Of a DNA stretch of 64,000 nucleotides, positions 10,267 through 19,624 are shown one piece after another; position 1 is the stretch's first letter, and each line of letters begins with the position of its first letter. This stretch comes from Ferruginibacter sp. Lineage in GTDB: Bacteria; Bacteroidota; Bacteroidia; Chitinophagales; Chitinophagaceae. A program made the translations under genes and the position numbers. The notes under the pieces are model-generated. The model ran no database searches. It saw only the letters and a program-made list of their open reading frames with translations, and was not told the origin of the DNA. The stretch lies in assembly GCA_019638525.1 (NCBI GenBank), contig JAHBTO010000002.1, forward strand, positions 1-64,000, read 5' to 3'.

Positions 10267-11955
10267 ATGCAAAAAACAAATAAAGGATATTCAATGTACA
10301 ATAAGATAAATATACGGCCTGGTATTTTTTGGGCAATAATGATAACTGTAGCCAGCCTTTTAACAACAACAGTGTTTGCACAAAAGGAGCCGGGTAAAAA
10401 AACATCTACCATCGATATTAATTCGGTGTATAAACCTGTTTTACGCAATGCGGTAAAAATAAATTTTTCGGCTACGCATTTAAATGCTGATACAACCACT
10501 CCGCATCTTACATACAATATTCCAGCACAAAACCTTTTTTATGCCTACCAGCCAATTCCTTTGCAGCCATTGGCTTTGCAACAGGATACCAACTTGTACC
10601 TGGGACAACGTAATTATGTTAAAGTAGGTTATGGAAATTTTTCAACTCCTTTTGTTAGCGCCGGTTTTAGTTTTGGCGATGGTAAAAAATTCCTTGCCAA
10701 TGTTTATGCCGATTATATTGCAGGCAAGGGAAAACTTTTGTACCAGGATTATTCGAAACTGAACTTAAAGGCAGCCGGCAGTTTTTTTATCCCTGGTAAT
10801 GAAGTATATGCAGGAGTAGATGTAAAACTGCATGAGCATTTCTTATACGGTTATGATACCAGTATGTATCATTATTCAAAAAAAGATGTAAGGCAACAGT
10901 TTCAGGATTTAGCATTTAAGATTGGTGTACGAAATACAAAAGTTGGCGATTTTGGTATCAGTTATAACCCCAACCTTGAGGTGAGCAATTTTACCAATAT
11001 CAATAAACTTACCGAAACATCATTTAAACTTACTGCGCCTGTTGAAAAACAGTTTGGCGAAGTATTTACTATTAAAGTGGAAGGTATAGCCGATATAACA
11101 ACATATAATACAAAAGGACTTACACCCAATGTAAAAATCAATAACAATGTATTGTCGGTGGCGCCTTCATTAATTTTTTCCACACCACGATTAAGCATTA
11201 ATGGCGGCGTAGTACCCACTTGGGATAATGGTAAATTTGTTTGGCTGCCCAATGTTTTTGCCGAAGCCTATATAGCCGAAAATGTTTTTGCTTTCCAGGC
11301 AGGATGGGTGGGCCGCATTGTAAAAAATACCTATCGTAACTTATCTGCCCAAAACCCTTACTTAGCGCCGTTTACAGCACAATTAAATACTAAGGAAACT
11401 GAATACTATGGTGGTATAAAAGGCACCCTGGGCAAGCATTTTAATTTTAATGCAAAAGCCGGTTATGTAACTTATAACAACCTGCCGTTTTTTATCAATG
11501 ATACAGCCACCGATAATAAATCGTTTGTGATAAGTAATGAAAGTAAAGTGAAGAATTTTAGAATTCATGGCGATATTAGTTTTGTAAGCAAAGAAAAATT
11601 TACAGTTAATGCCGGTGTTACTTTCAACGGCTATACCGCAATGAAGGATAATGCAAGAGCATGGAACACTGTACCGATGGAATTTACAAGTTCATTACGC
11701 TGGTGGGCATTTAAACAAGTGATGTTAAAAGCAGATTTTTATGCATTTGGCGGTGGCCATTATTTAGACAAGGGTAATGCAGATAAAATATTTAAACCGG
11801 GCTCTGATTTAAGTGCCGGCGCCGAATTCAAAATAAACAAAATGTTCAGCGCATGGATTGATGTAAACAATATTTTAAACAATAAATATGAGCGCTGGCA
11901 TAATTATCAGGTACTTGGGCTTAATGTGATGGGTGGTGTAAGGGTAAACTTCTAA
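10267..11955 (+). CDS. Outer-membrane beta-barrel protein (TonB-receptor-like barrel, no plug)
   Basis: A 562-residue exported barrel with a long N-region and signal peptide ending at TVFAQ. It has no carboxypeptidase-regulatory or plug domain at the N-terminus. From residue 115 on the sequence is alternating strands (YVKVGYGNFSTPFVSAGFSF and so on), and the last strand VLGLNVMGGVRVNF ends in Phe, the outer-membrane sorting feature. The C-terminal third (DVNNILNNKYERWHNYQV) resembles the end of TonB-dependent receptors. It lies just downstream of the TPR gene and is followed by a good terminator, so the pair is probably one operon. A second ATG ten codons in (MYNKINIR) is an alternative start. 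Confidence 0.78.
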   Translation: MQKTNKGYSMYNKINIRPGIFWAIMITVASLLTTTVFAQKEPGKKTSTIDINSVYKPVLRNAVKINFSATHLNADTTTPHLTYNIPAQNLFYAYQPIPLQPLALQQDTNLYLGQRNYVKVGYGNFSTPFVSAGFSFGDGKKFLANVYADYIAGKGKLLYQDYSKLNLKAAGSFFIPGNEVYAGVDVKLHEHFLYGYDTSMYHYSKKDVRQQFQDLAFKIGVRNTKVGDFGISYNPNLEVSNFTNINKLTETSFKLTAPVEKQFGEVFTIKVEGIADITTYNTKGLTPNVKINNNVLSVAPSLIFSTPRLSINGGVVPTWDNGKFVWLPNVFAEAYIAENVFAFQAGWVGRIVKNTYRNLSAQNPYLAPFTAQLNTKETEYYGGIKGTLGKHFNFNAKAGYVTYNNLPFFINDTATDNKSFVISNESKVKNFRIHGDISFVSKEKFTVNAGVTFNGYTAMKDNARAWNTVPMEFTSSLRWWAFKQVMLKADFYAFGGGHYLDKGNADKIFKPGSDLSAGAEFKINKMFSAWIDVNNILNNKYERWHNYQVLGLNVMGGVRVNF

Positions 11956-11972
11956 TAAAATGTTACAACTTT

Positions 11973-12011
11973 AAATCCTGCATCCTTTTATTGGTGCAGG
12001 ATTTATTTTTT
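11973..12011 (+). terminator. Intrinsic terminator after the TPR/barrel operon
   Basis: A 10-bp perfect stem, AAATCCTGCA (11973-11982) with TGCAGGATTT (11995-12004), is followed by a run of six T at 12006-12011. It ends the TPR/barrel transcription unit and also lies between convergent genes. Confidence 0.8.
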
Positions 12012-12061
12012 AGGCATATTTTACTTGCCGGGTTAATTGTGCTGGTTTTCAATTTAGATTA

Positions 12062-12439
12062 CTATTCTGCAGGCTCCCATAGTTCAATTTTATTGCCTTC
12101 GGGGTCAAGTATGTGAACAAACTTACCATAATCAAAGCTTTCAATATTATCAACAATAGTTACGCCTTGTTTTTTCAATTCATCTACCAAAGCTTCCAAA
12201 TCTGCCACCCGGTAATTAATCATAAATTCTTTTGCAGATGGTTCAAAATATTTAGTTGATTCAGCAAAAGGGCTCCAAGTAGTAGAACCTTTTTTTGTAC
12301 TGTCATCTTCTTCTCTCCACTCAAAAGTAGCTCCATAGTCATTTGTATTTAGTCCAAGATGTGTTTTATACCATTCGGTTATTTTTTTGGGGTCTTTACA
12401 TTTAAAGAAAACTCCACCAATACCTGTTACTTTTTTCAT
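12062..12439 (-). CDS. VOC family protein (glyoxalase/bleomycin-resistance fold)
   Basis: A 125-residue cytoplasmic protein with the two beta-alpha-beta-beta-beta modules of the vicinal oxygen chelate family: GIGGVFFKCKDPKKITEWYKTHLGL at the N-terminus and FVHILDPEGNKIELWEP at the C-terminus. The latter carries the usual metal-ligand Glu. These proteins act as lyases, dioxygenases or antibiotic-binding proteins; the substrate cannot be read here. It stands alone, convergent with the barrel gene. Confidence 0.85.
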   Translation of the reverse strand: MKKVTGIGGVFFKCKDPKKITEWYKTHLGLNTNDYGATFEWREEDDSTKKGSTTWSPFAESTKYFEPSAKEFMINYRVADLEALVDELKKQGVTIVDNIESFDYGKFVHILDPEGNKIELWEPAE

Positions 12440-12588
12440 ATTTACTATTTTAAATTTGAAATAATTAAACTTACTTTATTACAAAGGGTAATTTACAGAT
12501 AGTTTCAGCATTTTACAATTCTTCTGATTAGGTATTGTTGAATTTAATTTACTGAAGCTATTAATATTACAGTGTAAAAGCTAACTAT

Positions 12589-12596
12589 TATATTTG
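12589..12596 (+). promoter_or_regulatory. Probable -7 promoter box for the HU-like gene
   Basis: TATATTTG matches TAnnTTTG exactly and lies 15 nt upstream of the ATG at 12612. No convincing -33 TTTG is seen at the right distance, so this is only half of a promoter. Confidence 0.45.
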
Positions 12597-12611
12597 CAAA
12601 GTTTTTAAAAA

Positions 12612-13211
12612 ATGCAAACATTAATTGCGTCATATCTTTTTCAAAATAAAACCTGCCCCTTACCGGGGCTTGGTACGTTTTCAATTTTAAATGCTACTGC
12701 AAAAGCCGATTTTGCCAATAAACTTATACAGGCGCCTCATCCTATGGTTGAGTTTGTACAGGCAGAAACAAACCCACGACAGTTAACTGAATATATTAGC
12801 CAATCAATAGCATTAAACTTTCAGGATGCTGCAGATGCATTAAAAGCCTATTGTAATGGTTTAAAAGAATTGATAGATGCAGGCAATACCATTTCGCTTG
12901 CACAGGTAGGCAGTATTTTTATAAACGAAAACGGAAAAATTATTTTTAAAGCCGAAGACCTACCTGCATCTTTTTTGCAACCGGTTGTTGCCGAAAGAGT
13001 GATTCACCCCGAAGCAGAACACTCAATGCTGGTAGGTGATAAGGAAACAACTAATAAAATAATGAGCGAATTATTAGCTGCAAAAACAACAACCACCAAT
13101 CGTTGGTGGATATGGGCAATTGTTTTAGGCGCTGTTGGTTTATTTTTACTTCTTTTATATTTTTTACAATCTAACGGTGGTTCTTCTTTTGGAAATTGCA
13201 TAAAATTATAA
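12612..13211 (+). CDS. Membrane-anchored HU-like protein (CCDC81-type bacterial HU domains)
   Basis: A 199-residue protein with two HU-like modules: residues 1-60 (LIASYLFQNKTCPLPGLGTFSI) and 60-125 (ITEYISQSIALNF analog followed by LAQVGSIFINENGKIIF). A single transmembrane helix (about residues 167-186, WWIWAIVLGAVGLFLLLLYFL) follows. In other Bacteroidota such proteins link DNA or the cell-division machinery to the inner membrane, often with a SPOR domain; here no SPOR domain is present and the C-terminus is only about 15 residues. The methyltransferase gene starts 7 bp downstream, so the two are surely co-transcribed. Confidence 0.72.
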   Translation: MQTLIASYLFQNKTCPLPGLGTFSILNATAKADFANKLIQAPHPMVEFVQAETNPRQLTEYISQSIALNFQDAADALKAYCNGLKELIDAGNTISLAQVGSIFINENGKIIFKAEDLPASFLQPVVAERVIHPEAEHSMLVGDKETTNKIMSELLAAKTTTTNRWWIWAIVLGAVGLFLLLLYFLQSNGGSSFGNCIKL

Positions 13212-13218
13212 GTCGCCA

Positions 13219-14109
13219 ATGATTCATTATACCGGTTGCCCTGTTTGTAACAGTAAAGAAATAAAAGAGCAACTAACAGCTAAAGATTATACAGTATCAC
13301 AACAACCGTTTGTGATATGGCATTGTAATAAATGCACGGCAAGGTTTACGCAGGATGTTCCTGCACAGGATGCTATTGGTGCATATTATGCATCTGACAA
13401 TTATATTTCGCACAGCGATACAAAAAAAGGGCTTATCAATAGTTTGTACCACTTTGTAAGGAACATTACATTAGCATCAAAAAAAAACCTGGTTAAAAAA
13501 TATGCCGGTATTAATAAAGGCGCATTACTTGATATAGGTTGCGGTACCGGAGCCTTCCTGCATACAATGAAAAATGCCGGTTGGGTAGTTACCGGGCTTG
13601 AGCCCGATGAACAGGCAAGGGCTAAGGCTGCATCCATGTACGATATAAACCCCATGCCATCACAAAAATTGTTTGAGCTGGAACCTGCATCATATCATGC
13701 CATTACCATGTGGCATGTGCTGGAACATGTGCATGAACTACATGCATACATGAAACAACTTGGTAATTTGCTTAGCCCTTCGGGCAAATTATTCATTGCC
13801 GTTCCTAATTACACTTCTAATGACGCAGAAATATATGGCGAGCATTGGGCAGCTTATGATGTACCACGCCATCTTTATCATTTTTCGCCGCAAAGCATCA
13901 ACAATTTATTATTGCAACATAATTTAAAACTGGTTTCGTTACAACCAATGTGGTTTGATAGTTTTTATGTAAGTATGTTAAGTGAAAAATATAAAACAGG
14001 TAAAGGAAATATCATAAAAGGATTTATTAAAGGCTTTACATCAAATATAAAAGCATGGAAAGATAAAAGTAAATGCAGCTCGGTAATTTATATCATTAGC
14101 AAAAAATAA
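13219..14109 (+). CDS. Class I SAM-dependent methyltransferase with N-terminal zinc ribbon
   Basis: A 296-residue cytoplasmic enzyme. Cys7, Cys10, Cys36 and Cys39 (CPVC and CNKC) form a zinc ribbon. Residues 103-114 (LLDIGCGTGAFL) are the SAM-binding motif I, with the acidic motif II at GLEPDEQAR and the post-motif WHVLEHV near residue 170. This arrangement occurs in C-methyltransferases acting on sugars or small metabolites, but the substrate here is unknown. It directly follows the HU-like membrane protein, with a 7-bp spacer, which may indicate a shared role or only shared transcription. Confidence 0.85.
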   Translation: MIHYTGCPVCNSKEIKEQLTAKDYTVSQQPFVIWHCNKCTARFTQDVPAQDAIGAYYASDNYISHSDTKKGLINSLYHFVRNITLASKKNLVKKYAGINKGALLDIGCGTGAFLHTMKNAGWVVTGLEPDEQARAKAASMYDINPMPSQKLFELEPASYHAITMWHVLEHVHELHAYMKQLGNLLSPSGKLFIAVPNYTSNDAEIYGEHWAAYDVPRHLYHFSPQSINNLLLQHNLKLVSLQPMWFDSFYVSMLSEKYKTGKGNIIKGFIKGFTSNIKAWKDKSKCSSVIYIISKK

Positions 14110-14146
14110 CCGGTTACATCTTTAATGGTTACTTAACCCAAAAAAA

Positions 14147-14965
14147 TTAGTTCAATTTAATTTCAAACATTTTTGGCCATCGCTTTCCGGTGATGAAGAA
14201 AGATTTACGGGTGCTGTCGTAGGCAATGCCGTTCAGCACATCTGTTCGTCCCGGAATATTTTGGTTGGCAAAATATTTTTCTTTCATACCCGGAAATTCC
14301 ATTACACCCACAATATGCCCGCTTGCCGGGTCTATCTTGATGATTTTATCTGTTTGATAAATATTAGCATACACAAAGCCATCCACATACTCCAGTTCAT
14401 TGATATTATCAACCGGGCCACTGTTGTTGCTAACACTGATTGTACTTTTAAGCCTGAAATCATCGGGGTTTACAAAATATAAATTCGATGTTCCGTCGCT
14501 GATGATAAGGTCGGTTCCGTTATTGGTGAGGCCCCAACCTTCGTAAGGCCATTTAAAAGTTTTAATTGGTTTATCTAGATTGTTTATATCATATACATAT
14601 ACAATATTGCTTTCCCAGGTAAGTTGGTAAACTTTATTTTTAAATATAGTAATGCCTTCTCCAAATATGGAATCGGTGCCCATCATGTGTTTTTTTTCAA
14701 CCCGGCCGGTGGTAGCATCGGTAATGCGTAATGATGAAGTTTCAAAATCGCCGGTGCCTTCGTATAATTTACCGTTATGAAATTCTAATCCCTGGGTGTA
14801 AGCGCTTGTATCATGCGGATATGCTGCAATGATAGTATAATTGATGACGGGTACAGGAACAGGTTTTACGCTGTTATCTACAAAATCATCAGATTCATTG
14901 TTATTACAGGCAGCCAAAAATAAAAACCCGGCTATAAATAAATATTTACTCATTATGTTTTTCAA
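14147..14965 (-). CDS. Glutaminyl-peptide cyclotransferase (plant/bacterial type), lipoprotein
   Basis: A 272-residue lipoprotein: the signal peptide ends at FLFLAAC with Cys20 as lipidation site. The rest is a five-bladed propeller of the glutamine cyclotransferase family, seen in YPHDTSAYTQGLEFHNGKLYEGTG (residues 50-73), FGEGITIFKNKVYQLTW and INELEYVDGFVYANIY. The family converts N-terminal Gln of exported proteins to pyroglutamate, which is common on Bacteroidota periplasmic and surface proteins. A second start at codon 5 (MSKYLF) gives an equally good signal. It lies 65 bp downstream of the saccharopine-dehydrogenase-like gene on the same strand. Confidence 0.88.
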   Translation of the reverse strand: MKNIMSKYLFIAGFLFLAACNNNESDDFVDNSVKPVPVPVINYTIIAAYPHDTSAYTQGLEFHNGKLYEGTGDFETSSLRITDATTGRVEKKHMMGTDSIFGEGITIFKNKVYQLTWESNIVYVYDINNLDKPIKTFKWPYEGWGLTNNGTDLIISDGTSNLYFVNPDDFRLKSTISVSNNSGPVDNINELEYVDGFVYANIYQTDKIIKIDPASGHIVGVMEFPGMKEKYFANQNIPGRTDVLNGIAYDSTRKSFFITGKRWPKMFEIKLN

Positions 14966-15030
14966 ATAGTTACAAAAATAGCAAACAGTTTTGTGGATGC
15001 CGCTATATAGCTTTAAAAGAATGCAAATAT

Positions 15031-16158
15031 TTAGTTAAGTAATTTATTCTCCAACCTTGTATAATTCACATTTCTTTCTGCAAGGTATTGAAGAATGAAA
15101 TTAAAGCATGTTTCATCTTTACCCACAAGCTCCGGTGGGAAAACACCTTTGGCTGTAAAAACTTTTTCTATCAGCATATTTAATGCGGCCGTACAGGTGT
15201 AACCGGTAGTTCGGCTCATAGATGATGTTTGTGTTGCAGCATCATATTCATCGTACAGGTTGTAACAAATAGTTTTTTTATTGTCGCTAATATTTATTTG
15301 CATCAAGGTAAATTCCTCTTCGTTTTCTCCCAATTTCCACTGGTCAAATAAAAGGGTAGAAGTAAATTCCATTGGCGAAACCTGTTGCCCTTTAAAATTA
15401 ATTGTTTGGGTACTTAAAAAACCGGCTTTAATAAGGCCTTGCATCAACGCAATATGCCCGGGGTACCGCAATGTTTTTTCTTTCATATTGGCAATATGCG
15501 GCATAGTGAATAATATGGAACGCAGCCCATCTGTGTTGAAAGATTCTAAAGTACCCACTTTATCAAAATCAATCAGCTCGGCATCACTTAAAGCAGGCCT
15601 GGTAACAATTTTACCATTCTCTACATAACGTGCAGGCCTTGTATATTCTTCCAGCACATCAATAGGCGAGAAGGGTGCTTTATACTCAAAAGGATAAATC
15701 CTTTTCTTAGGCAACCCGCCAACCATACATTCAAAACTTGTAATTTTCATTCGCTCATTGTAATATCCTAAAATTAAATTACTCATGCCCGGCGCCACGC
15801 CACAATCAACAATGGCTGTAACATCATTTTCTATTGCCAGTTGATGCAACATCAATGCATTCTCGGAAAAAAAAGAAATATCCACCACATTTTTTTTTGC
15901 TTTGATGATGGCCTGCAGGCATTGATACCCCATAAATCCCGGTACTGCAGAAATCACATAATCAAAATCCTTCAACAATAAATTATAATTGTTATAATTG
16001 CTTAAATCAGCCTTTATGGTTTTTATTGTACTGTTTTTTTGTGAAAGTATTTGTAACGATTGGTGGTTAATATCAAATGAAGTAACATCGTATTTGGCCG
16101 CAAGGTCTATCGCCATGGCACGGCCTACCATACCGGCGCCTAATATTGCTATTTGCAT
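15031..16158 (-). CDS. Saccharopine dehydrogenase-like NAD(P)-binding oxidoreductase
   Basis: A 375-residue cytoplasmic enzyme. The N-terminus QIAILGAGMVGRAMAIDLA is a Rossmann GxGxxG loop, followed by FDYVISAVPGFMGYQCLQAI and VDCGVAPGMSNLILGYY, which are characteristic of the saccharopine dehydrogenase/lysine 6-dehydrogenase group. The C-terminal half (from about residue 130) is the matching catalytic domain. It most likely acts in lysine or related amino-acid metabolism; lysine 6-dehydrogenase and carboxynorspermidine synthase are relatives that cannot be excluded. No lysine pathway gene is next to it. Confidence 0.82.
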   Translation of the reverse strand: MQIAILGAGMVGRAMAIDLAAKYDVTSFDINHQSLQILSQKNSTIKTIKADLSNYNNYNLLLKDFDYVISAVPGFMGYQCLQAIIKAKKNVVDISFFSENALMLHQLAIENDVTAIVDCGVAPGMSNLILGYYNERMKITSFECMVGGLPKKRIYPFEYKAPFSPIDVLEEYTRPARYVENGKIVTRPALSDAELIDFDKVGTLESFNTDGLRSILFTMPHIANMKEKTLRYPGHIALMQGLIKAGFLSTQTINFKGQQVSPMEFTSTLLFDQWKLGENEEEFTLMQINISDNKKTICYNLYDEYDAATQTSSMSRTTGYTCTAALNMLIEKVFTAKGVFPPELVGKDETCFNFILQYLAERNVNYTRLENKLLN

Positions 16159-16421
16159 ACAAATTAAGTTTTATCATCCTTGTACCAAATAAAGTTGTGC
16201 CTTTGGTAAAAGGATTTGTAATAAATAAATGGTTTTATAAAACGTACTAAATGAACGGGTAAATACTAAGTATAAACAGCCCGGTCACAGTCAACTTGTT
16301 CCATTCATCATAATGGAAAAATATGCCGACAGCCTGTAGAAATGTGCGTATGTAAAATGTTGTTTCAAATATTTAAAAACACCTGTGGCCATATTATATT
16401 TAAATGAAGACAGGTTTTATA

Positions 16422-18587
16422 TTATCTCTTTACCCTGCTAACAAATTTCATCTCGTCAATTAAATTCTTTGCTCCTGCAAATTTATCAATGATAAACATC
16501 ACATACCTGATATCTACCATAATGTTCCTGCAAATGGCTGGGTCGTAATTGATATCGCTCATGGTTCCTTCCCAGGCACGGTCAAAATTTAAACCTATCA
16601 AATTACCATAAGCATCCAATGCAGGGCTGCCCGAGTTACCACCGGTGGTATGATTAGATGCAATAAAACATACCGGCTGTTTACCTTTTACACCCCAACG
16701 GCCAAAATCTTTTTTATTATACAAGTCAATTAGTTTTTTAGGCAAATCAAATTCATAATCGCCGGGCTTGTATTTTTCCATGATGCCATCCATGTATGTT
16801 TGTATATCATATTTTACGCCATCACGTGGATATGCCGGTTTTACCTGCCCGTATGTTACACGTAAGGTGCTGTTGGCATCAGGATAAAAAGCTTTTTGTG
16901 TAAATACATCCATCTGCGCCTGCATGTATAAACGTTGCAACTGGTTAATGTTCGATTGTATTTCGTTTAGATGGCCCGCCACCTTTGTACCAAATGTATA
17001 TTGCATATCCATTGCAATTTTATACCCAATATCATTCTTAATAGCATCGGTTACATCTTTTGCACTGCCTGCGAGCAATGCCTTTAAATTTTTAATTTCA
17101 TAAATTTTTGATTGTGCATAAACCGTTGCAGCCGTTTTTGCATAATCATCGCCATGTTGCTGCAGCAGTTCTTTAAAATATGATGAAGTATATTCATCCT
17201 TTTGATCTTTCACATACATTTCCATCAACACGGTAAACAGTTTTTCATCTACCTTAGCATTATAATCTTTAAATTGCTCTTCTATATTTTGTAAAGCTTT
17301 TTCTTTTGCTGCTGCATAGCCCGTTTCGCCGTTTTTTTCATAAGCATTCACTATTGCTTTTAACTGGTTGGCAAAAAGCAGCAATTCAATTTTTGGATAT
17401 ATCTCGCTGTAATAATCACGGGCATAGGCGTAAGGCTCAATATCATGGTAAGCTTTTTCAAGGTCTTTCAGCAATCCCATATAAGCCACGTTCAGCTCGG
17501 GTTTGCTCATCACTATCTTTTCAAAATTAGCTTCCAGTTGTTTGCGTTTTTCTACAGCATTGCTTTTTGTTAGCCCTAAAATTTCGCCCTGCCATTTTTT
17601 CCAAGCATTTGAGATAGACGCATATTTTTTTGCATACTGTATGCCTATCTCTTCATTGGTACGCATAAATCCGTCAATCACATTCAATGCTTTTGTACGG
17701 ATAGCCACCTTTGCAGGATCGCTCATTTTAACAACCTGCTCAATGGCGCTGCTGTGCAAGTATTCGTTGGTACGGCCCGGAAAACCAAACACCATAGTAA
17801 AATCGCCTTCTTTAACTCCATCTAAAGATATTTTTAAAGAGCGTTTTGGTTTGTAAGGCACATTATCGGGCGAGTATGCAGCTGGCCTGTTGTTTTTATC
17901 AGCATAAATACGAAACATACTAAAATCGCCGGTATGCCTTGGCCACATCCAGTTATCAGTATCTTTACCAAAGTTACCAATTGATGAAGGTGGCGCACCC
18001 ACCATGCGTACATCATTATAGGTTTCGGTAATGAACATATAATATTTATTAGCTTCAAAAAACGAACGAATGAGGATATCCTGGTAACTTTCTTTTTTTG
18101 TTCCTGCTTTTAATGAAGCTATGTTTTTATCTATTAGGCTTTGCCTTTCCTTTTCGGTGATATTATCGCCAACGCCGTTTAAAACGGCCTTGGTAACATC
18201 ATCAATACGGATGATAAAAGTGGCAAACAGCCCGGGGTTCTGCAGTTCCTGCCCCATATTATAAGCCCAAAAACCATCACGTATATAATTATTCTGTACC
18301 GATGAATGGCTTTGTATAGCTTCAAATCCGCAATGGTGGTTGGTTAACAACAAGCCTTTATCCGATACCACTTCGGCAGTACAAAAACCACCAAAACTTA
18401 CAATGGCATCTTTTAAACTGCTACGGCTTATGTTATATATATCAGAAGCATTTATCTTCATGCCCAATCTCTTCATGTCTTTTTCATTAAGCGATTGAAG
18501 TAGCTGTGGCAACCACATGCCTTCTTCGGCAAATCCTTTTAAAAACAGGCTGATACTGATGATGAACAGGAGTATGTATTTTTTCAT
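16422..18587 (-). CDS. S46 family dipeptidyl peptidase, DPP11 type
   Basis: A 721-residue periplasmic serine exopeptidase with a signal peptide ending near GFAEE. The catalytic residues of family S46 are visible: His85 in TNHHCG, Asp221 in HTGDFS, and Ser652 in GGNSGSP. Arg670 (in NFDRAWEG) is at the position that separates DPP11 (Arg, cleaves after Asp/Glu) from DPP7 (Gly, hydrophobic). Residue numbers of His85, Ser652 and Arg670 are the same as I recall for characterised DPP11 enzymes. It should release acidic dipeptides from peptides in the periplasm, in line with the other peptidases of this window. It is read divergently from the DUF4197 gene. Confidence 0.9.
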   Translation of the reverse strand: MKKYILLFIISISLFLKGFAEEGMWLPQLLQSLNEKDMKRLGMKINASDIYNISRSSLKDAIVSFGGFCTAEVVSDKGLLLTNHHCGFEAIQSHSSVQNNYIRDGFWAYNMGQELQNPGLFATFIIRIDDVTKAVLNGVGDNITEKERQSLIDKNIASLKAGTKKESYQDILIRSFFEANKYYMFITETYNDVRMVGAPPSSIGNFGKDTDNWMWPRHTGDFSMFRIYADKNNRPAAYSPDNVPYKPKRSLKISLDGVKEGDFTMVFGFPGRTNEYLHSSAIEQVVKMSDPAKVAIRTKALNVIDGFMRTNEEIGIQYAKKYASISNAWKKWQGEILGLTKSNAVEKRKQLEANFEKIVMSKPELNVAYMGLLKDLEKAYHDIEPYAYARDYYSEIYPKIELLLFANQLKAIVNAYEKNGETGYAAAKEKALQNIEEQFKDYNAKVDEKLFTVLMEMYVKDQKDEYTSSYFKELLQQHGDDYAKTAATVYAQSKIYEIKNLKALLAGSAKDVTDAIKNDIGYKIAMDMQYTFGTKVAGHLNEIQSNINQLQRLYMQAQMDVFTQKAFYPDANSTLRVTYGQVKPAYPRDGVKYDIQTYMDGIMEKYKPGDYEFDLPKKLIDLYNKKDFGRWGVKGKQPVCFIASNHTTGGNSGSPALDAYGNLIGLNFDRAWEGTMSDINYDPAICRNIMVDIRYVMFIIDKFAGAKNLIDEMKFVSRVKR

Positions 18588-18732
18588 AACTAGTTTTTAT
18601 ATGGCCAAAAATAAGTAATTAAAAACTTTTATCCTTTTTACAAAAAATAATTAGTCTTTCACTTACTTTTAAAACAAATCTCCATCAAAAAACAAGTTTG
18701 TTTATTTAACCCTTTATTAGCATGTGCTGTTT

Positions 18733-18740
18733 TATTTTTG
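18733..18740 (+). promoter_or_regulatory. Probable -7 promoter box for the DUF4197 gene
   Basis: TATTTTTG matches TAnnTTTG and lies 20 nt upstream of ATG 18761. It argues against the more upstream ATG at 18722 as start. No clear -33 TTTG at the expected distance. Confidence 0.45.
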
Positions 18741-18760
18741 TTATAAACTACAATAGAAGC

Positions 18761-19483
18761 ATGAAGAAATTTTTAGCAATTGCAGTAATGTCGCTTATCT
18801 GCATAAAACCAATACAGGCACAAGGAGTAAAAGGATTATTAGATAAAGTGAATAAGGCCGTTACACCTGCCAACGACAGCAAATTAAGTAATGAAGATAT
18901 TATCAGCGGATTAAAAGAAGCATTACGGGTAGGTACTGATAGCAGCGCAGCTAAACTTAGTAAACAGAATGGATTTTTTGGCGATGCTGCCATTAAAATT
19001 TTAATGCCCGAAGAAGCTAAGAAAGTAGAGAGCACACTTCGTAGTTTAGGAATGGGCAGTTTGGTTGATAAAGCCATACTTAGTATGAACCGTGCCGCCG
19101 AAGATGCAGCAAGTGGTGTGGGTGATATTTTCTGGACAGCCATAAAAGGCATGAGCATAAAAGATGGATTGCAAATTTTACGTGGTGGCGATTTTGCCGC
19201 AACCGATTATTTAAAATCGGTAACAACTGCGCAACTAACCGAAAAATTTCGCCCGGTTATTGAAACTGCATTGAAGAAAGCCGATGCCACCAAATACTGG
19301 AAAGATATCTTCAGCAATTATAACCGCTTTTCCACAAAACAGGTTAATACCGACCTTACGGCTTATGTAACCGAAAAAGCATTAAGCGGTTTGTTTTATA
19401 ATATTGGCCTGCAGGAACAGAAAATACGTAAAGACCCTGCTGCACAGGTTACCGATATTTTAAAGAAAGTATTTGCCAAATAA
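18761..19483 (+). CDS. DUF4197 domain-containing exported protein
   Basis: A 240-residue periplasmic protein with a signal peptide (MKKFLAIAVMSLICIKPIQA-Q). The body is a full-length DUF4197 domain: LSNEDIISGLKEALRVGTD, then AAIKILMPEEAKK, NRAAEDAA and YVTEKALSGLFYNIGLQE near the end. This domain is widespread in Proteobacteria and Bacteroidota but its function is unknown. I chose ATG 18761 because it starts the signal peptide directly; the in-frame ATG at 18722 would add 13 residues and overlap a probable promoter box. It stands alone. Confidence 0.88.
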   Translation: MKKFLAIAVMSLICIKPIQAQGVKGLLDKVNKAVTPANDSKLSNEDIISGLKEALRVGTDSSAAKLSKQNGFFGDAAIKILMPEEAKKVESTLRSLGMGSLVDKAILSMNRAAEDAASGVGDIFWTAIKGMSIKDGLQILRGGDFAATDYLKSVTTAQLTEKFRPVIETALKKADATKYWKDIFSNYNRFSTKQVNTDLTAYVTEKALSGLFYNIGLQEQKIRKDPAAQVTDILKKVFAK

Positions 19484-19624
19484 ACATTAACTACCGTTTC
19501 AGTTTTTATTTAGTAATTGCATGCAACATGCCTGGAAATTATTTGTTGTGTTCTGCAATTTTATTTATAAACGGTATGGCAAAGAAGCGGCATAGCCGTA
19601 TATTCACAGCCTAAATTAATTGCT

